A stretch of DNA of 64,000 bases from Planctomycetota bacterium (lineage in GTDB: Bacteria > Planctomycetota > OFTM77). Below, one piece after another: positions 17,613 through 26,609 of this stretch (positions are counted from its first letter, which is position 1; each line of letters opens with the position of its first letter). The notes under the pieces are model-generated. The model ran no database searches. It was not told the origin of the DNA and saw only the letters and a program-made list of their open reading frames with translations. The position numbers were made by a program, and so were the translations under genes. The stretch is taken from contig JAJDCO010000001.1 in assembly GCA_029260795.1 (NCBI GenBank), positions 169,324-233,323 on the forward strand, in the 5' to 3' direction.

Positions 17613-18989
17613 TCATCGCCCCCTGGGTGCAGGGACCTCCCGATCCGTCTCGATGTCCAGCGTCACGAAGGCATGGAAGATCCGTCCCCGGTCGTCGAAC
17701 TCGCGCACGTGCTCCAACATCGCAGCCAGGTCGGCGGTGGGCTTCTCTCGCCAGACTCGCTGGCCGTTCACCTCGATCGTCAGAGGCGTCCGGAAGGCGA
17801 CCAGCTCGGGATGCAGCCCGATCGTGAGCCGACGCACGTTCTGCGAGGTGATCTCGAGGCGCTTTCCTCCCGGGTGGATCTCCGCCCAGACGACCTGCTC
17901 GAGGGCCTCTTCGCCCGCGACCGTCTCGCGGGGCGTCAGTCGGAGCCAATGCGTCGACTCGACCGAGATGGGCCGCCCGGCCCGCCAGTGGTGCTCCTGC
18001 TCCCATTTGGGATTGCTGCCCGCGCTGTTCTGCACCATCGCACCGCCGCCACGCGCGTAGACGGTCGATCGATACAGGTCGCGCGGATGAGCGAGGAGGA
18101 ACTTCGCCACCGAGGGCAGCTCGTCGGGGAAGATCTGATGGCCGCCCGGCTTCTCCCGGTTGATCCAACGGTAGCCGTGGGCCTTCATCCAGTCGCGGAT
18201 CTTGCGGTTGAACTTCGCGATGTCGTAGGGCTCCTTCTGCCCCCAGGTCGCGTAGCCCGGCACGTTGTAGAGCCGATACACGAGCTCGTTCTCGACGTAG
18301 TCGTAGCCGCCGCTCATCGGTGCGATGGCGCCCCATCGGTCGGCGAAGCTGATCCCCGAGCGCCAGCTCAGGTGCCCGCCCATCGAGTGGCCGCTGAGGT
18401 AGATGCGGTCGGGATCGATGTGAAGCTCACGGGTCAGCTTCGAGATCAAGGACAGCACGATCGAGTTTCCGATCGCACCCCAGCCGCGCTCGGTGAGCGG
18501 TGCCGCCAAGATGAAGCCGTGCTTCTCCGCCAGCTCGAGCCAAGGCGTGAAGCCGGCTCGAGAGGCGCGGCGGGCGTAGTCCAGGGTCATGGCGCCGTTG
18601 CCGCCATGCCCGATGAGGAGCAGCGGATGGGCCGTCTCGGCCGAGTAGTGGGTCGGAATCCGGAGGAAGTAATGCGCGCGGTAGTCGACGTGGTCGCAGT
18701 CGAGATCCTGCTCGACGACCTCGCCGACGGGCACGCTCGGCGTCGGGTAGCTCGCCCGACCTGCTCGCACGAGCTTCTCCAGCCCCTCGGCGTCGACTCC
18801 CTCCGCCTGGAGGCGAGCGACCAGCTCGGCGGTCTCCTCGGCCGTCCCGTCCCAACGTCGATCGAGGTATCGATCGATGGTCACGGGCAAAGAGGGAAGA
18901 CCCGCGTCGTCGACCTGTGCCGAGGCGACTCCCGCCCAACAACCGAACACCAGGATCCATCCGATCCCAAGACGCCACGACACGATCAT
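17613..18989 (-). CDS. Secreted alpha/beta hydrolase (esterase / PHB-depolymerase-like)
   Basis: 458 residues with a Sec signal peptide (about 1-24, ending ASA-Q). The fold is alpha/beta hydrolase: LLLIGHGGNGAM supplies the oxyanion HGG loop, IYLSGHSMGGHLSW is the nucleophile elbow with Ser202, and KPGGHQIFPDE carries a likely catalytic His. A beta-rich C-terminal part (about 300-458) follows. It resembles secreted polyester or feruloyl-type esterases, but the substrate cannot be named. It is divergent from the pirin gene across 210 bases and upstream of the helix-hairpin-helix gene. Confidence 0.8.
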   Translation of the reverse strand: MIVSWRLGIGWILVFGCWAGVASAQVDDAGLPSLPVTIDRYLDRRWDGTAEETAELVARLQAEGVDAEGLEKLVRAGRASYPTPSVPVGEVVEQDLDCDHVDYRAHYFLRIPTHYSAETAHPLLLIGHGGNGAMTLDYARRASRAGFTPWLELAEKHGFILAAPLTERGWGAIGNSIVLSLISKLTRELHIDPDRIYLSGHSMGGHLSWRSGISFADRWGAIAPMSGGYDYVENELVYRLYNVPGYATWGQKEPYDIAKFNRKIRDWMKAHGYRWINREKPGGHQIFPDELPSVAKFLLAHPRDLYRSTVYARGGGAMVQNSAGSNPKWEQEHHWRAGRPISVESTHWLRLTPRETVAGEEALEQVVWAEIHPGGKRLEITSQNVRRLTIGLHPELVAFRTPLTIEVNGQRVWREKPTADLAAMLEHVREFDDRGRIFHAFVTLDIETDREVPAPRGR

Positions 18990-19199
18990 GATCGGCGACT
19001 CCTACGCTCTCCGGGCCATGAGTGGACAGGTCTTCGGCCCGAGCCTAACGCATCCCGAGCACCAGCGCCCGGTGGTTGCCGGTGAGAGGCCGACCGCGGA
19101 AACCATCGGGGCGAGCCGGAATCGAAGCCCGCCATGTCGAGAGCGATTCGTAGAATCGGATCGCCGATCGACTGTTCCGATAGAGAGAGGACATTGGCC

Positions 19200-19904
19200 A
19201 TGATCGAGATTCGACGATCCGAAGATCGCGGACAGGCCGAATACGATTGGCTCGACACCCGCTACACGTTCTCCTTCGCCCAATACCACGACCGCGCGCA
19301 CATGGGATTCAGCACGCTGCGCGTGATCAACCAGGACCGCGTCGCCGCCGGTCGCGGCTTCGACACCCACGGCCACCAGGACATGGAGATCGTGAGCTAC
19401 GTGCTGCGAGGTGCGCTCGAGCACAAGGACAGCATGGGAAACGGCTCGCGCATGGTGCCCGGCGACGTCCAGATCATGTCGGCCGGAACCGGCGTGACGC
19501 ACAGCGAGTACAACCCGCTTCCGGACGAGGAGCTCGAGCTCCTGCAGATGTGGGTCCTGCCGGCGCGCCGCGGCACCGAGCCGCGCTACGAGCAGAAGGC
19601 GTATCCCGAGTCCGAGCGACGCGGGCGACTGCGGTTGGTCGTCGACCCCGAAGGAGAGCAGGGGGCCGTGTCGATCGGTCAGGATGCTCGTCTCTACGCG
19701 GGCCTGCTCGACGGATCGGAGTCGATCCGCCACGAGCTGGCCTCGGACCGGAGCGCCTGGCTGCACGTCGCTCGCGGCAAGCTGACGCTGAACGGTCAAG
19801 AGCTCGGCCCAGGTGACGGCGCGGCCATCGTGGACGAGCCGACGCTCACCTTGGAGAACGGTGACGGAGCGGAGCTCGTTCTTTGGGACCTGCCGCGCGC
19901 GTGA
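19200..19904 (+). CDS. Pirin family bicupin protein
   Basis: 234 residues from the ATG at 19200, preceded by AGAGAGG; the frame runs upstream to 19134 without a better signal. It has the two-cupin pirin/YhhW layout. Metal ligands fall at the expected positions: His57 and His59 in DTHGHQDMEI, and His101 and Glu103 in GVTHSEYN. Such proteins bind iron and some have quercetin 2,3-dioxygenase activity; the biological substrate is unproven. No signal peptide. The next gene on this strand encodes an HExxH protein of the QEGLA family. Confidence 0.92.
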   Translation: MIEIRRSEDRGQAEYDWLDTRYTFSFAQYHDRAHMGFSTLRVINQDRVAAGRGFDTHGHQDMEIVSYVLRGALEHKDSMGNGSRMVPGDVQIMSAGTGVTHSEYNPLPDEELELLQMWVLPARRGTEPRYEQKAYPESERRGRLRLVVDPEGEQGAVSIGQDARLYAGLLDGSESIRHELASDRSAWLHVARGKLTLNGQELGPGDGAAIVDEPTLTLENGDGAELVLWDLPRA

Positions 19905-20010
19905 GTCGGGTCGGGTGGATGCTGCGACGGCGCTCTTCCAGCATCGCCGCCATGCTTCCCCGTCCTCCCCGTCCGGTCGCCGTTGACGATGTCCGGACGG
20001 GGTCTCTATC

Positions 20011-21438
20011 ATGTGCCCCCACGCGTCTCCTGCGACGAGAGCTTCGGTGCCCGATCAGGCGCCGGACGGAGCGATCGTTCGGCTCCCTGCCGGGACGCAT
20101 CCTCCTCTGCCGAGGCCGACTTTCGTGGACGAGACGCGCCACCCGTGGATCCGCGAGACCGCGACCCGACTCCGCCAGGCCGAGAGCTCGCTGCGCGTCC
20201 TGCGGTCGATCGCCTGGGATCCGTCGATCAAGGCGCGCTTCTTCGAGCGACGGGCGTGCGAGCTCCCTCAGATCACCTATCGCCCGCTGGAGAATGCCGA
20301 CTCGATCTGCGACGCGATCGAAAGCGTCCTCCACGGCATCCACGGTGAGGATCCGGTCGAGCGCTGGCTGATGCGCATCGGACAATCGCTCGCGACGACG
20401 GCTCGGCTCCTGTCGGCGGTCGGTACTCCCGACTTCTTCGAGTACTCGCGCCAGCTCTACGGCGAGCCGACGACGCCGTTGCAAGACGGGCTGCGGACGG
20501 CCCTCGACCTGGCGCGCCAAGTCGACGCGCTGCTGAACGACGAGGTGCACCTCGATCTGGGCGCGCCCGCGCCGGCCTGCCATCTGGCCGAAGGCGTGGC
20601 GCAATCGATGCGAATGGCTACCCAGGAGCGTTTCGGCTCGGCTGCCCCGGAGGTGGTCGTCGTCGATCAGCTCTCGGCCAACGCGCTCGCCGGACCGCGC
20701 GCCATTCGGATCCGGCGAGATGCCTGCTTCACCGATCGGGACGTGCGCCAGCTGATACAGCACGAGGCCTTCGTCCACGTGGCGACGTCCTTGAACGGTC
20801 AGGCGCAGCCCGACCTCCCGATCCTCGCAGCCAGCCACGCCGGGACCACGCGCACTCAAGAAGGCCTGGCGGTCTTCGCCGAGTTCATCAGCGGCTCGAT
20901 GGACCCAGATCGCTTTCGACGCCTCGCCGACCGTGTCTTGGCGATCCAGATGGCGATCGAGGGAGCCGACTTCCTCGAGGTCTACCGCTTCTTCCTCGAC
21001 CGCACCCGCAACCCGGATCAAGCCTTCGAGAATGCGCGGCGAGTGTTTCGGGGCGGCTTGGTCTCAGGCGGCGTCCCCTTCACGAAAGACGTCGTCTACC
21101 TGGACGGCATGCTCCGAGTCTTGAACTTCCTGCGCGCCACGGTGGCCGAAGGCCGAGCCGACTGCCTGCTGCTCCTCTACTGCGGCAAGCTCGACATCGA
21201 TGACGTTCCGGCGCTGTCACACCTCGCCAAAGCCGGGCTCTGCCGCGCTCCGCGATTCCTGCCGCCCTGGCTCGAGGATCGTCGATTCTTGGTCTCGTAC
21301 CTCACGCTCTCTCGTTTCTTGAACCGCATCGACCTCGAAGCCGTGCGCATTCACACCCGAGACCTCCTCGACCACTCCCCCCGGCTCACCGGCCTGCCGG
21401 GCTTCGGCGGACGCTCCCGGAGCGATGTCGAGACGTGA
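20011..21438 (+). CDS. Flavohemoglobin expression-modulating QEGLA motif protein (DUF1704)
   Basis: 475 residues. The motif TRTQEGLAVFAE (QEGLA at 283-287) names the family, and about 30 residues before it HEAFVH (251-256) gives a zinc-protease HExxH with Glu284 as likely third ligand. LPILAASHAGTT sits between them. The family is also known as DUF1704 and is related to eukaryotic MATCAP-type tyrosine carboxypeptidases, so peptidase activity is reasonable but unproven here. The N-terminal ~40 residues are Pro-rich and weakly supported; a GTG at 20047 is a possible alternative start. It lies 106 bases after the pirin gene. Confidence 0.85.
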   Translation: MCPHASPATRASVPDQAPDGAIVRLPAGTHPPLPRPTFVDETRHPWIRETATRLRQAESSLRVLRSIAWDPSIKARFFERRACELPQITYRPLENADSICDAIESVLHGIHGEDPVERWLMRIGQSLATTARLLSAVGTPDFFEYSRQLYGEPTTPLQDGLRTALDLARQVDALLNDEVHLDLGAPAPACHLAEGVAQSMRMATQERFGSAAPEVVVVDQLSANALAGPRAIRIRRDACFTDRDVRQLIQHEAFVHVATSLNGQAQPDLPILAASHAGTTRTQEGLAVFAEFISGSMDPDRFRRLADRVLAIQMAIEGADFLEVYRFFLDRTRNPDQAFENARRVFRGGLVSGGVPFTKDVVYLDGMLRVLNFLRATVAEGRADCLLLLYCGKLDIDDVPALSHLAKAGLCRAPRFLPPWLEDRRFLVSYLTLSRFLNRIDLEAVRIHTRDLLDHSPRLTGLPGFGGRSRSDVET

Positions 21439-21461
21439 GCGCTCGGCTGAAAGGCCGGGTG

Positions 21462-22580
21462 TCACTTGGCGCCGTCGACGCCTCGAAACCTCAGCCGTGT
21501 GATCTTCTCGGGTGTCATGGTCAACTCCAGTCGATCGGAAACCTCACCGGAGTCCGTCAGGCTCTCCAGAGCGCGGCCCTCGTAGCTGGCGCGCCAGATG
21601 CCTATGACCGGCGGCAGGGGTCCAAAGGTAGCCTGGCCCCGTTTGTCGCTGGTGTGCTCGGCGAAGAAACCCGAGAGGGACATCTGTGCGTCGTGGGTCT
21701 CGAAGGTGATCTTCGCACCGGGCAAGGGAGTGCGACCATCCGCATGAACCACCTCGACCACGACGAAGACGGGGGCCTGAGGCCCCACAACGATCTCGAG
21801 TTCGTCCTCGGCCTCCGCCGAGACCTGCCTGGGCGTCAGCTCGATCCCGGGCTTCCAGATCCAGACCTCTACTGGAAGTCGGGGGGCGCCCGGGAATCGA
21901 AAGATCCCGTTCGAGCCGGTCACGAAGACCGGTCGGTGAGTCTCTCGAAGAGCGGGCTCCTCCGATTGCCACTCCAGCCAGACCTGCGCGCCCGTCACCG
22001 GAGTGCCCTCGAGATCCACCACCTGTCCCACCAGCACTCGCCCTTCGGGCAGCGTCAGTGAGACGTCTGTCTTGCTCGGCTCATGAGACGGCAATGAGTA
22101 TTGGAAGTCGACGGGCAGGAACGCTCGTGCGCTGACACGGATCGTGAGCTCGTCAGACTGAGCAGGAAGTCCCCTGAGGGAGAAGCGTCCCTTGTCGTCC
22201 GAAGTTGATTCAGCGGCCACTCGCCTTTCAAAGAAGACCCGCAGTCGCGCTCCGGGAATCGGCCGCCCCTGAGGATCTTTCACGACGCCCTCGATCCGAC
22301 CGCGGCCCGGTGGCAAGTCCGAGCGCGGCGTCGAGCCCGACGGCTCGAGATGAGCCGAACGCAGACCGTTGGCGAGGGGCTCCACCGGGAGACTCTCGAG
22401 GGGTGAGAGCTTCGGAAGCGGCGAAGGCGCAACGAGTGGGGAATCAACGGCCGGCGCCGCTTCGCGGTCCTCGATGTCCCCGCAGGCGATCATCCCGGTG
22501 GCGAGCAGGAGTAGGAGCAGGGTGGATCGCAATCGAGACAACGGTGACCTCCAACAAGTCGTAGTCCAGTCGATGCGCAA
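21462..22580 (-). CDS. Carboxypeptidase-regulatory-like lipoprotein (short paralogue)
   Basis: 372 residues with a long signal segment (RSTLLLLLLATGMIAC, likely lipidated Cys33). After a Pro-rich linker it has three to four beta-sandwich repeats of the carboxypeptidase regulatory type, for example GRIEGVVKDPQGRPIPGARL, GRVLVGQVVDLEGTPVTGAQ and RTPLPGAKITFE. Most of the protein aligns with the N-terminal third of the next gene (23126-26062): compare FRFPGAPRLPVEVWIWKPGI with FEFPGAPREELRVWTWKPGI. It looks like a truncated tandem duplicate that kept its own anchor. Function is unknown; such domains usually build extracellular stalks. Confidence 0.8.
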   Translation of the reverse strand: MRIDWTTTCWRSPLSRLRSTLLLLLLATGMIACGDIEDREAAPAVDSPLVAPSPLPKLSPLESLPVEPLANGLRSAHLEPSGSTPRSDLPPGRGRIEGVVKDPQGRPIPGARLRVFFERRVAAESTSDDKGRFSLRGLPAQSDELTIRVSARAFLPVDFQYSLPSHEPSKTDVSLTLPEGRVLVGQVVDLEGTPVTGAQVWLEWQSEEPALRETHRPVFVTGSNGIFRFPGAPRLPVEVWIWKPGIELTPRQVSAEAEDELEIVVGPQAPVFVVVEVVHADGRTPLPGAKITFETHDAQMSLSGFFAEHTSDKRGQATFGPLPPVIGIWRASYEGRALESLTDSGEVSDRLELTMTPEKITRLRFRGVDGAK

Positions 22581-22611
22581 CCATCACCGATCTTGCAGCC
22601 GTCGGCAACAT

Positions 22612-22735
22612 TGGCGAAGGCGAACGCCCCCGCTTGCTCGATGACGTCGATCCCTCGAGAAACGGCCCGAGGTCGATTTGCGACTCACATCACAAACGTG
22701 ACGAATGCCGGGCGCGGCTCTGCCGATTCACCGAG
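22612..22735 (+). repeat. Dispersed ~125-bp module A, copy 1
   Basis: Starts near GGCGAAGGCGAACGCC and includes CGCCCCCGCTTGCTCGAT and the 20-mer GACGAATGCCGGGCGCGGCT. It matches copy 2 at a constant offset of 358 bases, and copy 3 on the opposite strand at 55705-55835. It is noncoding and leads into a 20-bp array. Confidence 0.82.
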
Positions 22736-22754
22736 GACAACGCCGTTGCGTCAA

Positions 22755-22914
22755 AGTGCGTCCGCGAGAGTCGGAGTGCGTCTGCGAGAGTCAGAGTGCG
22801 TCCGCGAGAGTCAGAGTGCGTCCGCGAGAGTCAGAGTACGTCCGCGAGAGTCAGAGTGCGTCCGCGAGAGTCAGAGTGCGTCCGCGAGAGTCGGAGTGCG
22901 TCCGCGCAGCGAAG
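22755..22914 (+). repeat. 20-bp tandem array, eight units
   Basis: Units of AGTGCGTCCGCGAGAGTCGG (often CAG in place of CGG) start every 20 bases from 22755 to 22895; the last degenerates into CGCAGCGAAG. No spacers separate the units, so this is not a CRISPR array. The 20-bp period shifts reading frame at each unit, which argues against coding. Confidence 0.92.
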
Positions 22915-22969
22915 CCGGGTGCCGCTAGAGAGATTCCGTGCCCCGCACGAGGCGAAGCGGAGCTGACGC

Positions 22970-23093
22970 CGGCGAAGGAGTACGCCCCCGCTTGCTCGAT
23001 CACTTCGGTCCACCGACACACGGCCCGACCTCGACATTCGACTCACATCACGACCGTGACGAATGCCGGGCGCGGCTCCGCTGAGTTACCGAG
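22970..23093 (+). repeat. Dispersed ~125-bp module A, copy 2
   Basis: Begins GCCGGCGAAGGAG, contains CGCCCCCGCTTGCTCGAT at 22983 and ends after the 20-mer GACGAATGCCGGGCGCGGCT at 23058. The sequence GCGGAGCTGACGCC just before it links it to the preceding 20-bp array. With copy 1 and the array it fills the 545-base gap 22581-23125, which has no gene. Confidence 0.82.
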
Positions 23094-23125
23094 ATGCAGG
23101 GGACTCGATCCCGACGCCCGATCGC

Positions 23126-26062
23126 TCAACGCGAGAAGTCGACGAGCAGCTCCTGCCCCTCGGTCAGCTCGACGAGGCGCTCCTCCGGCTCGCCGGGAGT
23201 GTCCACCGAGGTGACGATTCTCACCCGATACGGACCGGGCGGCAGGTCGCGAAATACGCAGTCGCCCGATTCTCGGTGGTTGAAGCCAGTCAAGTACGCC
23301 TGATCTATCCCCTCAGTGGTCCCTTGCCAATCCACCTGAGCGGTCCACCCCCGTGAGGAATCGTCGTTGCGACATCGGATCGTGCCAGCGCGAGGTAAGA
23401 CCAACCGACTCTCCTTTCCGACGGCCTCCGCCGGCAGCTCTCCCCACACGCGGGCGAAGCCCTTCTTATGGAGTTCGATTCGTCGCTCTCCACCGCGCGC
23501 CAGCACGAGCTCGACTTGTCCGTCCGCGTCGGTCGAGTGCTTTTCCCGCTTCCCCACGATGAGAGTCGCCGCCGGAATGGCATTGCCCTGCGAGTCCGTA
23601 ACGACGAAACGGGTGAGCTCTCCCAACTCGACGCGGAGGTCCCCGAGGTCTACGACGAGGTCGGGCTCGATCGTCAAGGGCATTCGGAAGGGCTCGAAGG
23701 TCGAGCTCAGAAGCTCCATCTCGTAGGATCCCGCCCACACCCTCGGAAGCTCGAAGGCGCGGTTGTTCAGCTTCAAGGACAACTGGCTGACCCTGCCGCC
23801 CTGTTGAGTGGTGAGGCGAAGCCGAATCGAGCCGGGTCCCGGACCTTCGGGGAGGATCAATCGACCGCGAACGCCACCGATTCCGGGCAAGGCGATCACG
23901 AACGGGGCCAAGGTGTCCCCGGGCTCGACCCAACGTCGAGCCGGCTCGGGATCTTGTCCCTGGACGCGCGCACCCAGCTCGGGTCGAACCCCGACATCGA
24001 GGTGTACTCGCTGGTCGGCTTGCAGGGAGAGGCGAAAACGTCCATCGCCGTCACTGGCCCCCTTGGCGAGGGCTCGGCCCCCTTTCGGGTCGCTGCGAAC
24101 GATCACCTCGGCACCTGGGATCGGTTCTCCCTCGGTGCTCACCACGAGTCCTTCGAGAACCCACGGCTCTCGAACGACGATGTCGATGGGGCCGACTGGC
24201 TGGCCCCGATCGGACAGGACCAGCTCCTGGCTCGCCCGATTCCAGACCTCGCGGTAGAGCGCCTCCAAGGCGAGCTCACCCGCGTCCAGTCCCGCCATGC
24301 GGAAGGAGCCCTGAAGATCGCAAGCCACGGATGATGAGACGGCTCTGCCGGTCTGACGAGCGCGCACGACTGCTCCCGGAACCGGCGTGCCGTCTTCTCG
24401 GACGACTCGCCCGAAGACTTCCGGAGCCGACTGAAGGGTCAGCACGACACCCGAGAGGCGATCGCCCGACTGCGGCTGCAGAATCACGGACTCCGCAGAA
24501 CCCAGCGGAGGCCGCCTCGCGATCAATCGAATCCCGTTCTCCGATACCGTCGGGACCGAGAGCGTGAACGCACCGCTTCGATCCGTCCGAACGTCCGAGA
24601 CCTCGGCCAGCCAGCGCCAGTCGCCGTCGACGGGTTGGGCTCGTACCTCGGCACCCACGATGGGCTCGCCGGATACCGAGTAGACCTCTCCCGACACGGT
24701 GGCCCGGGTCGAAGCGACGAGGACGAGCGACTCCGCTCCCAGCTCCAAGATGCGGTGAAACTGTGGAAGCAGATCGTGCGTGCCGGCTCGAAGCTGAAAC
24801 GTCGCCTTGTGCGTCACCGGAGCCGTCGGCAGCGCGAGCACGAAGCCACCGTCCCGATCGCAAACGGCTTCGAACTCGCCCGACCGCTTGGGTACCTTCG
24901 CCGTGACGCGAACTCCGCCGATCCCGGCACCGCTCGGTGTCTCGAGACGGCCCGAGACACGAGCGGTCGGCAAGGCCCGAAACCGGAGCCACGCCGTTTG
25001 GCCAGCTTCGATCGCCAAGGGTTCACTCGTCAGAGCCGCCCCTTCGTCGCTCACTCTCTGAAGGGCGCGCCCCTCGGCCTCGACGCTCCAGGTGTGTTCG
25101 ACGGCGGGAAGAGGCCCCAGCCTCAAGTGACCTCGGGCATTCGTCCGGCCGACGAGCGTGCGAGCATGTCCCCAGTGCTGAGATCCTTTCGGCTCAAGCA
25201 TGATCTTCGCGTTCGAGATCGGAGCGTCGCCGTCGGCCTCGAGGATCTCGACTTCCACGAAGGCGGCAGCCTCTCGATCCGCGACGAGCTCGACCTCGGT
25301 CACGTCTGTCGGAAGCTCCTCGGTCGAAGTGAGCGCGATGCCAGGCTTCCAGGTCCACACGCGGAGCTCTTCTCGCGGCGCTCCTGGAAACTCGAAACGA
25401 CCGTCGGCGTCGGTCTCGACGATCGGTCGGAATGCATTGCGAAGCTCCTGTCCTTTCCGCGCCCACTCGAACCAGACCTTGGAGCCGGCGACGGTCCGTC
25501 CGTCACGATCGACGACGCGCCCTCCGAGCTCGCGCCCACCGTAGAGCACCAGAACGACGTCGCGAATCTCGGGCGTTCGCCGCGGCAGTGCAAACTCGAA
25601 GTCCATCGGAACGTGTGCCTTCGCGGTCACGCGAAGCATCAGCTTCTCGGGGCGAACCGGAAGACCCGCCAGCTCGAACCGACCGCTCGGCCCCGAAGAG
25701 ACGACGGCGACGCCTCGGTCTCGATGACGAACGAGGAGCCGCGCTTCGGGGATAGGCTCCCCATCGGTCCCGAACACTGCACCGTTGATTCGGCCAGGAC
25801 CGAGAGCGGCTTCGGAGGTCGCCGGGTCAGCGGAGACGGAATCGTCGATCGCCTCGCTCGCCCCGATGTTGGAGTCCAGTGGATCATCGACCGCCCCCGG
25901 CAGAGCCGTGAGGGGAGTCGGCGAAAGGGAGGCGTCTCGGTCGCCGGCCGGGAGCGGGTCGGTCGAGCTCACTTGTCGGGAGTCCGAGAAGAGGAGCCAA
26001 GCTCCGATGCCCATCGCACCAACGGCGAGCAGCACGGCAATCCATGCCATCGGTCGGTTCAT
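23126..26062 (-). CDS. Large carboxypeptidase-regulatory-like repeat protein, membrane-anchored
   Basis: 978 residues from the ATG at 26062, chosen because AGGAG lies 11 bases upstream and the product then opens with a single hydrophobic anchor (MAWIAVLLAVGAMGIGAWLL, residues 5-24); the frame extends to 26239 without support. The exterior part is a chain of roughly eight to nine carboxypeptidase-regulatory-like beta-sandwich repeats with recurring patterns such as GxVxxxxGxPIPGAxV and DGRFRLSL. Examples are GEPIPEARLLV, GEPIVGAEVRAQ, GTPVPGAVVRARQ and GEPIPGAEVIVRS. Likely an extracytoplasmic structural or binding protein; no catalytic motif seen. The short lipoprotein downstream (21462-22580) is its paralogue. 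Confidence 0.85.
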   Translation of the reverse strand: MNRPMAWIAVLLAVGAMGIGAWLLFSDSRQVSSTDPLPAGDRDASLSPTPLTALPGAVDDPLDSNIGASEAIDDSVSADPATSEAALGPGRINGAVFGTDGEPIPEARLLVRHRDRGVAVVSSGPSGRFELAGLPVRPEKLMLRVTAKAHVPMDFEFALPRRTPEIRDVVLVLYGGRELGGRVVDRDGRTVAGSKVWFEWARKGQELRNAFRPIVETDADGRFEFPGAPREELRVWTWKPGIALTSTEELPTDVTEVELVADREAAAFVEVEILEADGDAPISNAKIMLEPKGSQHWGHARTLVGRTNARGHLRLGPLPAVEHTWSVEAEGRALQRVSDEGAALTSEPLAIEAGQTAWLRFRALPTARVSGRLETPSGAGIGGVRVTAKVPKRSGEFEAVCDRDGGFVLALPTAPVTHKATFQLRAGTHDLLPQFHRILELGAESLVLVASTRATVSGEVYSVSGEPIVGAEVRAQPVDGDWRWLAEVSDVRTDRSGAFTLSVPTVSENGIRLIARRPPLGSAESVILQPQSGDRLSGVVLTLQSAPEVFGRVVREDGTPVPGAVVRARQTGRAVSSSVACDLQGSFRMAGLDAGELALEALYREVWNRASQELVLSDRGQPVGPIDIVVREPWVLEGLVVSTEGEPIPGAEVIVRSDPKGGRALAKGASDGDGRFRLSLQADQRVHLDVGVRPELGARVQGQDPEPARRWVEPGDTLAPFVIALPGIGGVRGRLILPEGPGPGSIRLRLTTQQGGRVSQLSLKLNNRAFELPRVWAGSYEMELLSSTFEPFRMPLTIEPDLVVDLGDLRVELGELTRFVVTDSQGNAIPAATLIVGKREKHSTDADGQVELVLARGGERRIELHKKGFARVWGELPAEAVGKESRLVLPRAGTIRCRNDDSSRGWTAQVDWQGTTEGIDQAYLTGFNHRESGDCVFRDLPPGPYRVRIVTSVDTPGEPEERLVELTEGQELLVDFSR

Positions 26063-26609
26063 TGTATCGGCTCTCCTGTGAAGGCTCGGCACCGCCCGGT
26101 CACACGATCTCAGACACGGGAGCTGCAGGCAAGACGAAGCGCGTCCGCGAAGGCCGGAGTGCGTCCGTGCAGCGCAGCCAACGACGTCTCCCGAACCAGC
26201 AGACGCCGGCGCGGCGAAGCAGAGCTGCCCCCCGGACAAGAGCGGGCGGGCCGCCCGCGCTCCCAGGGAAGACGGCTCACGGACCGATCCGCCGCCGCGT
26301 CTTTTCGACGAGGATCGAACGGGCTGGCTCGACCTGAAGGGCCGTTATCATCCAGGCCCAGGCTAGGACGGGCGAAGCCGTGCCGCAGCCTCGGTCATCG
26401 GACACCCACAACACCGGTCGTCATTTCGACCCTACGTACGCGCTTGAAAGGGCGCCATCCACCTCGACGTCCAGGCAAGCGGGACGCCCGCGGTCCCAGG
26501 CCGGAGCGGATTCTCTCGGTGATCGCCAATGTGATAGGATCCGGGCCTCCCGAACGGGTCGTTTTGCGCGATCGCTCCTTCATTCGAGGCCTCACGAGGA
26601 GAAGTGCCC
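26063..26609. repeat. Gene-free divergent region with degenerate GTGCGTCCG repeats
   Basis: This 547-base gap separates two divergent genes and should hold both promoters, though none can be fixed. Between about 26137 and 26230 it carries diverged repeat units (GGAGTGCGTCCGTGCAGCGC, GCGGCGAAGCAGAGCTG) related to the arrays at 6.6 and 22.8 kb. A 17-base palindrome GCGGGCGGGCCGCCCGC lies at 26242-26258. Nothing else was recognised. Confidence 0.6.

Noticed and set aside
22755..22914. Possible CRISPR array (regular 20-bp repeats)
   Set aside because: Units are directly adjacent without unique spacers, are not palindromic in the CRISPR manner, and no cas gene is present.
26242..26258. Palindrome GCGGGCGGGCCGCCCGC as a terminator
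   Set aside because: It lies in a divergent promoter region upstream of both genes rather than after one, and probably belongs to the degenerate repeats.
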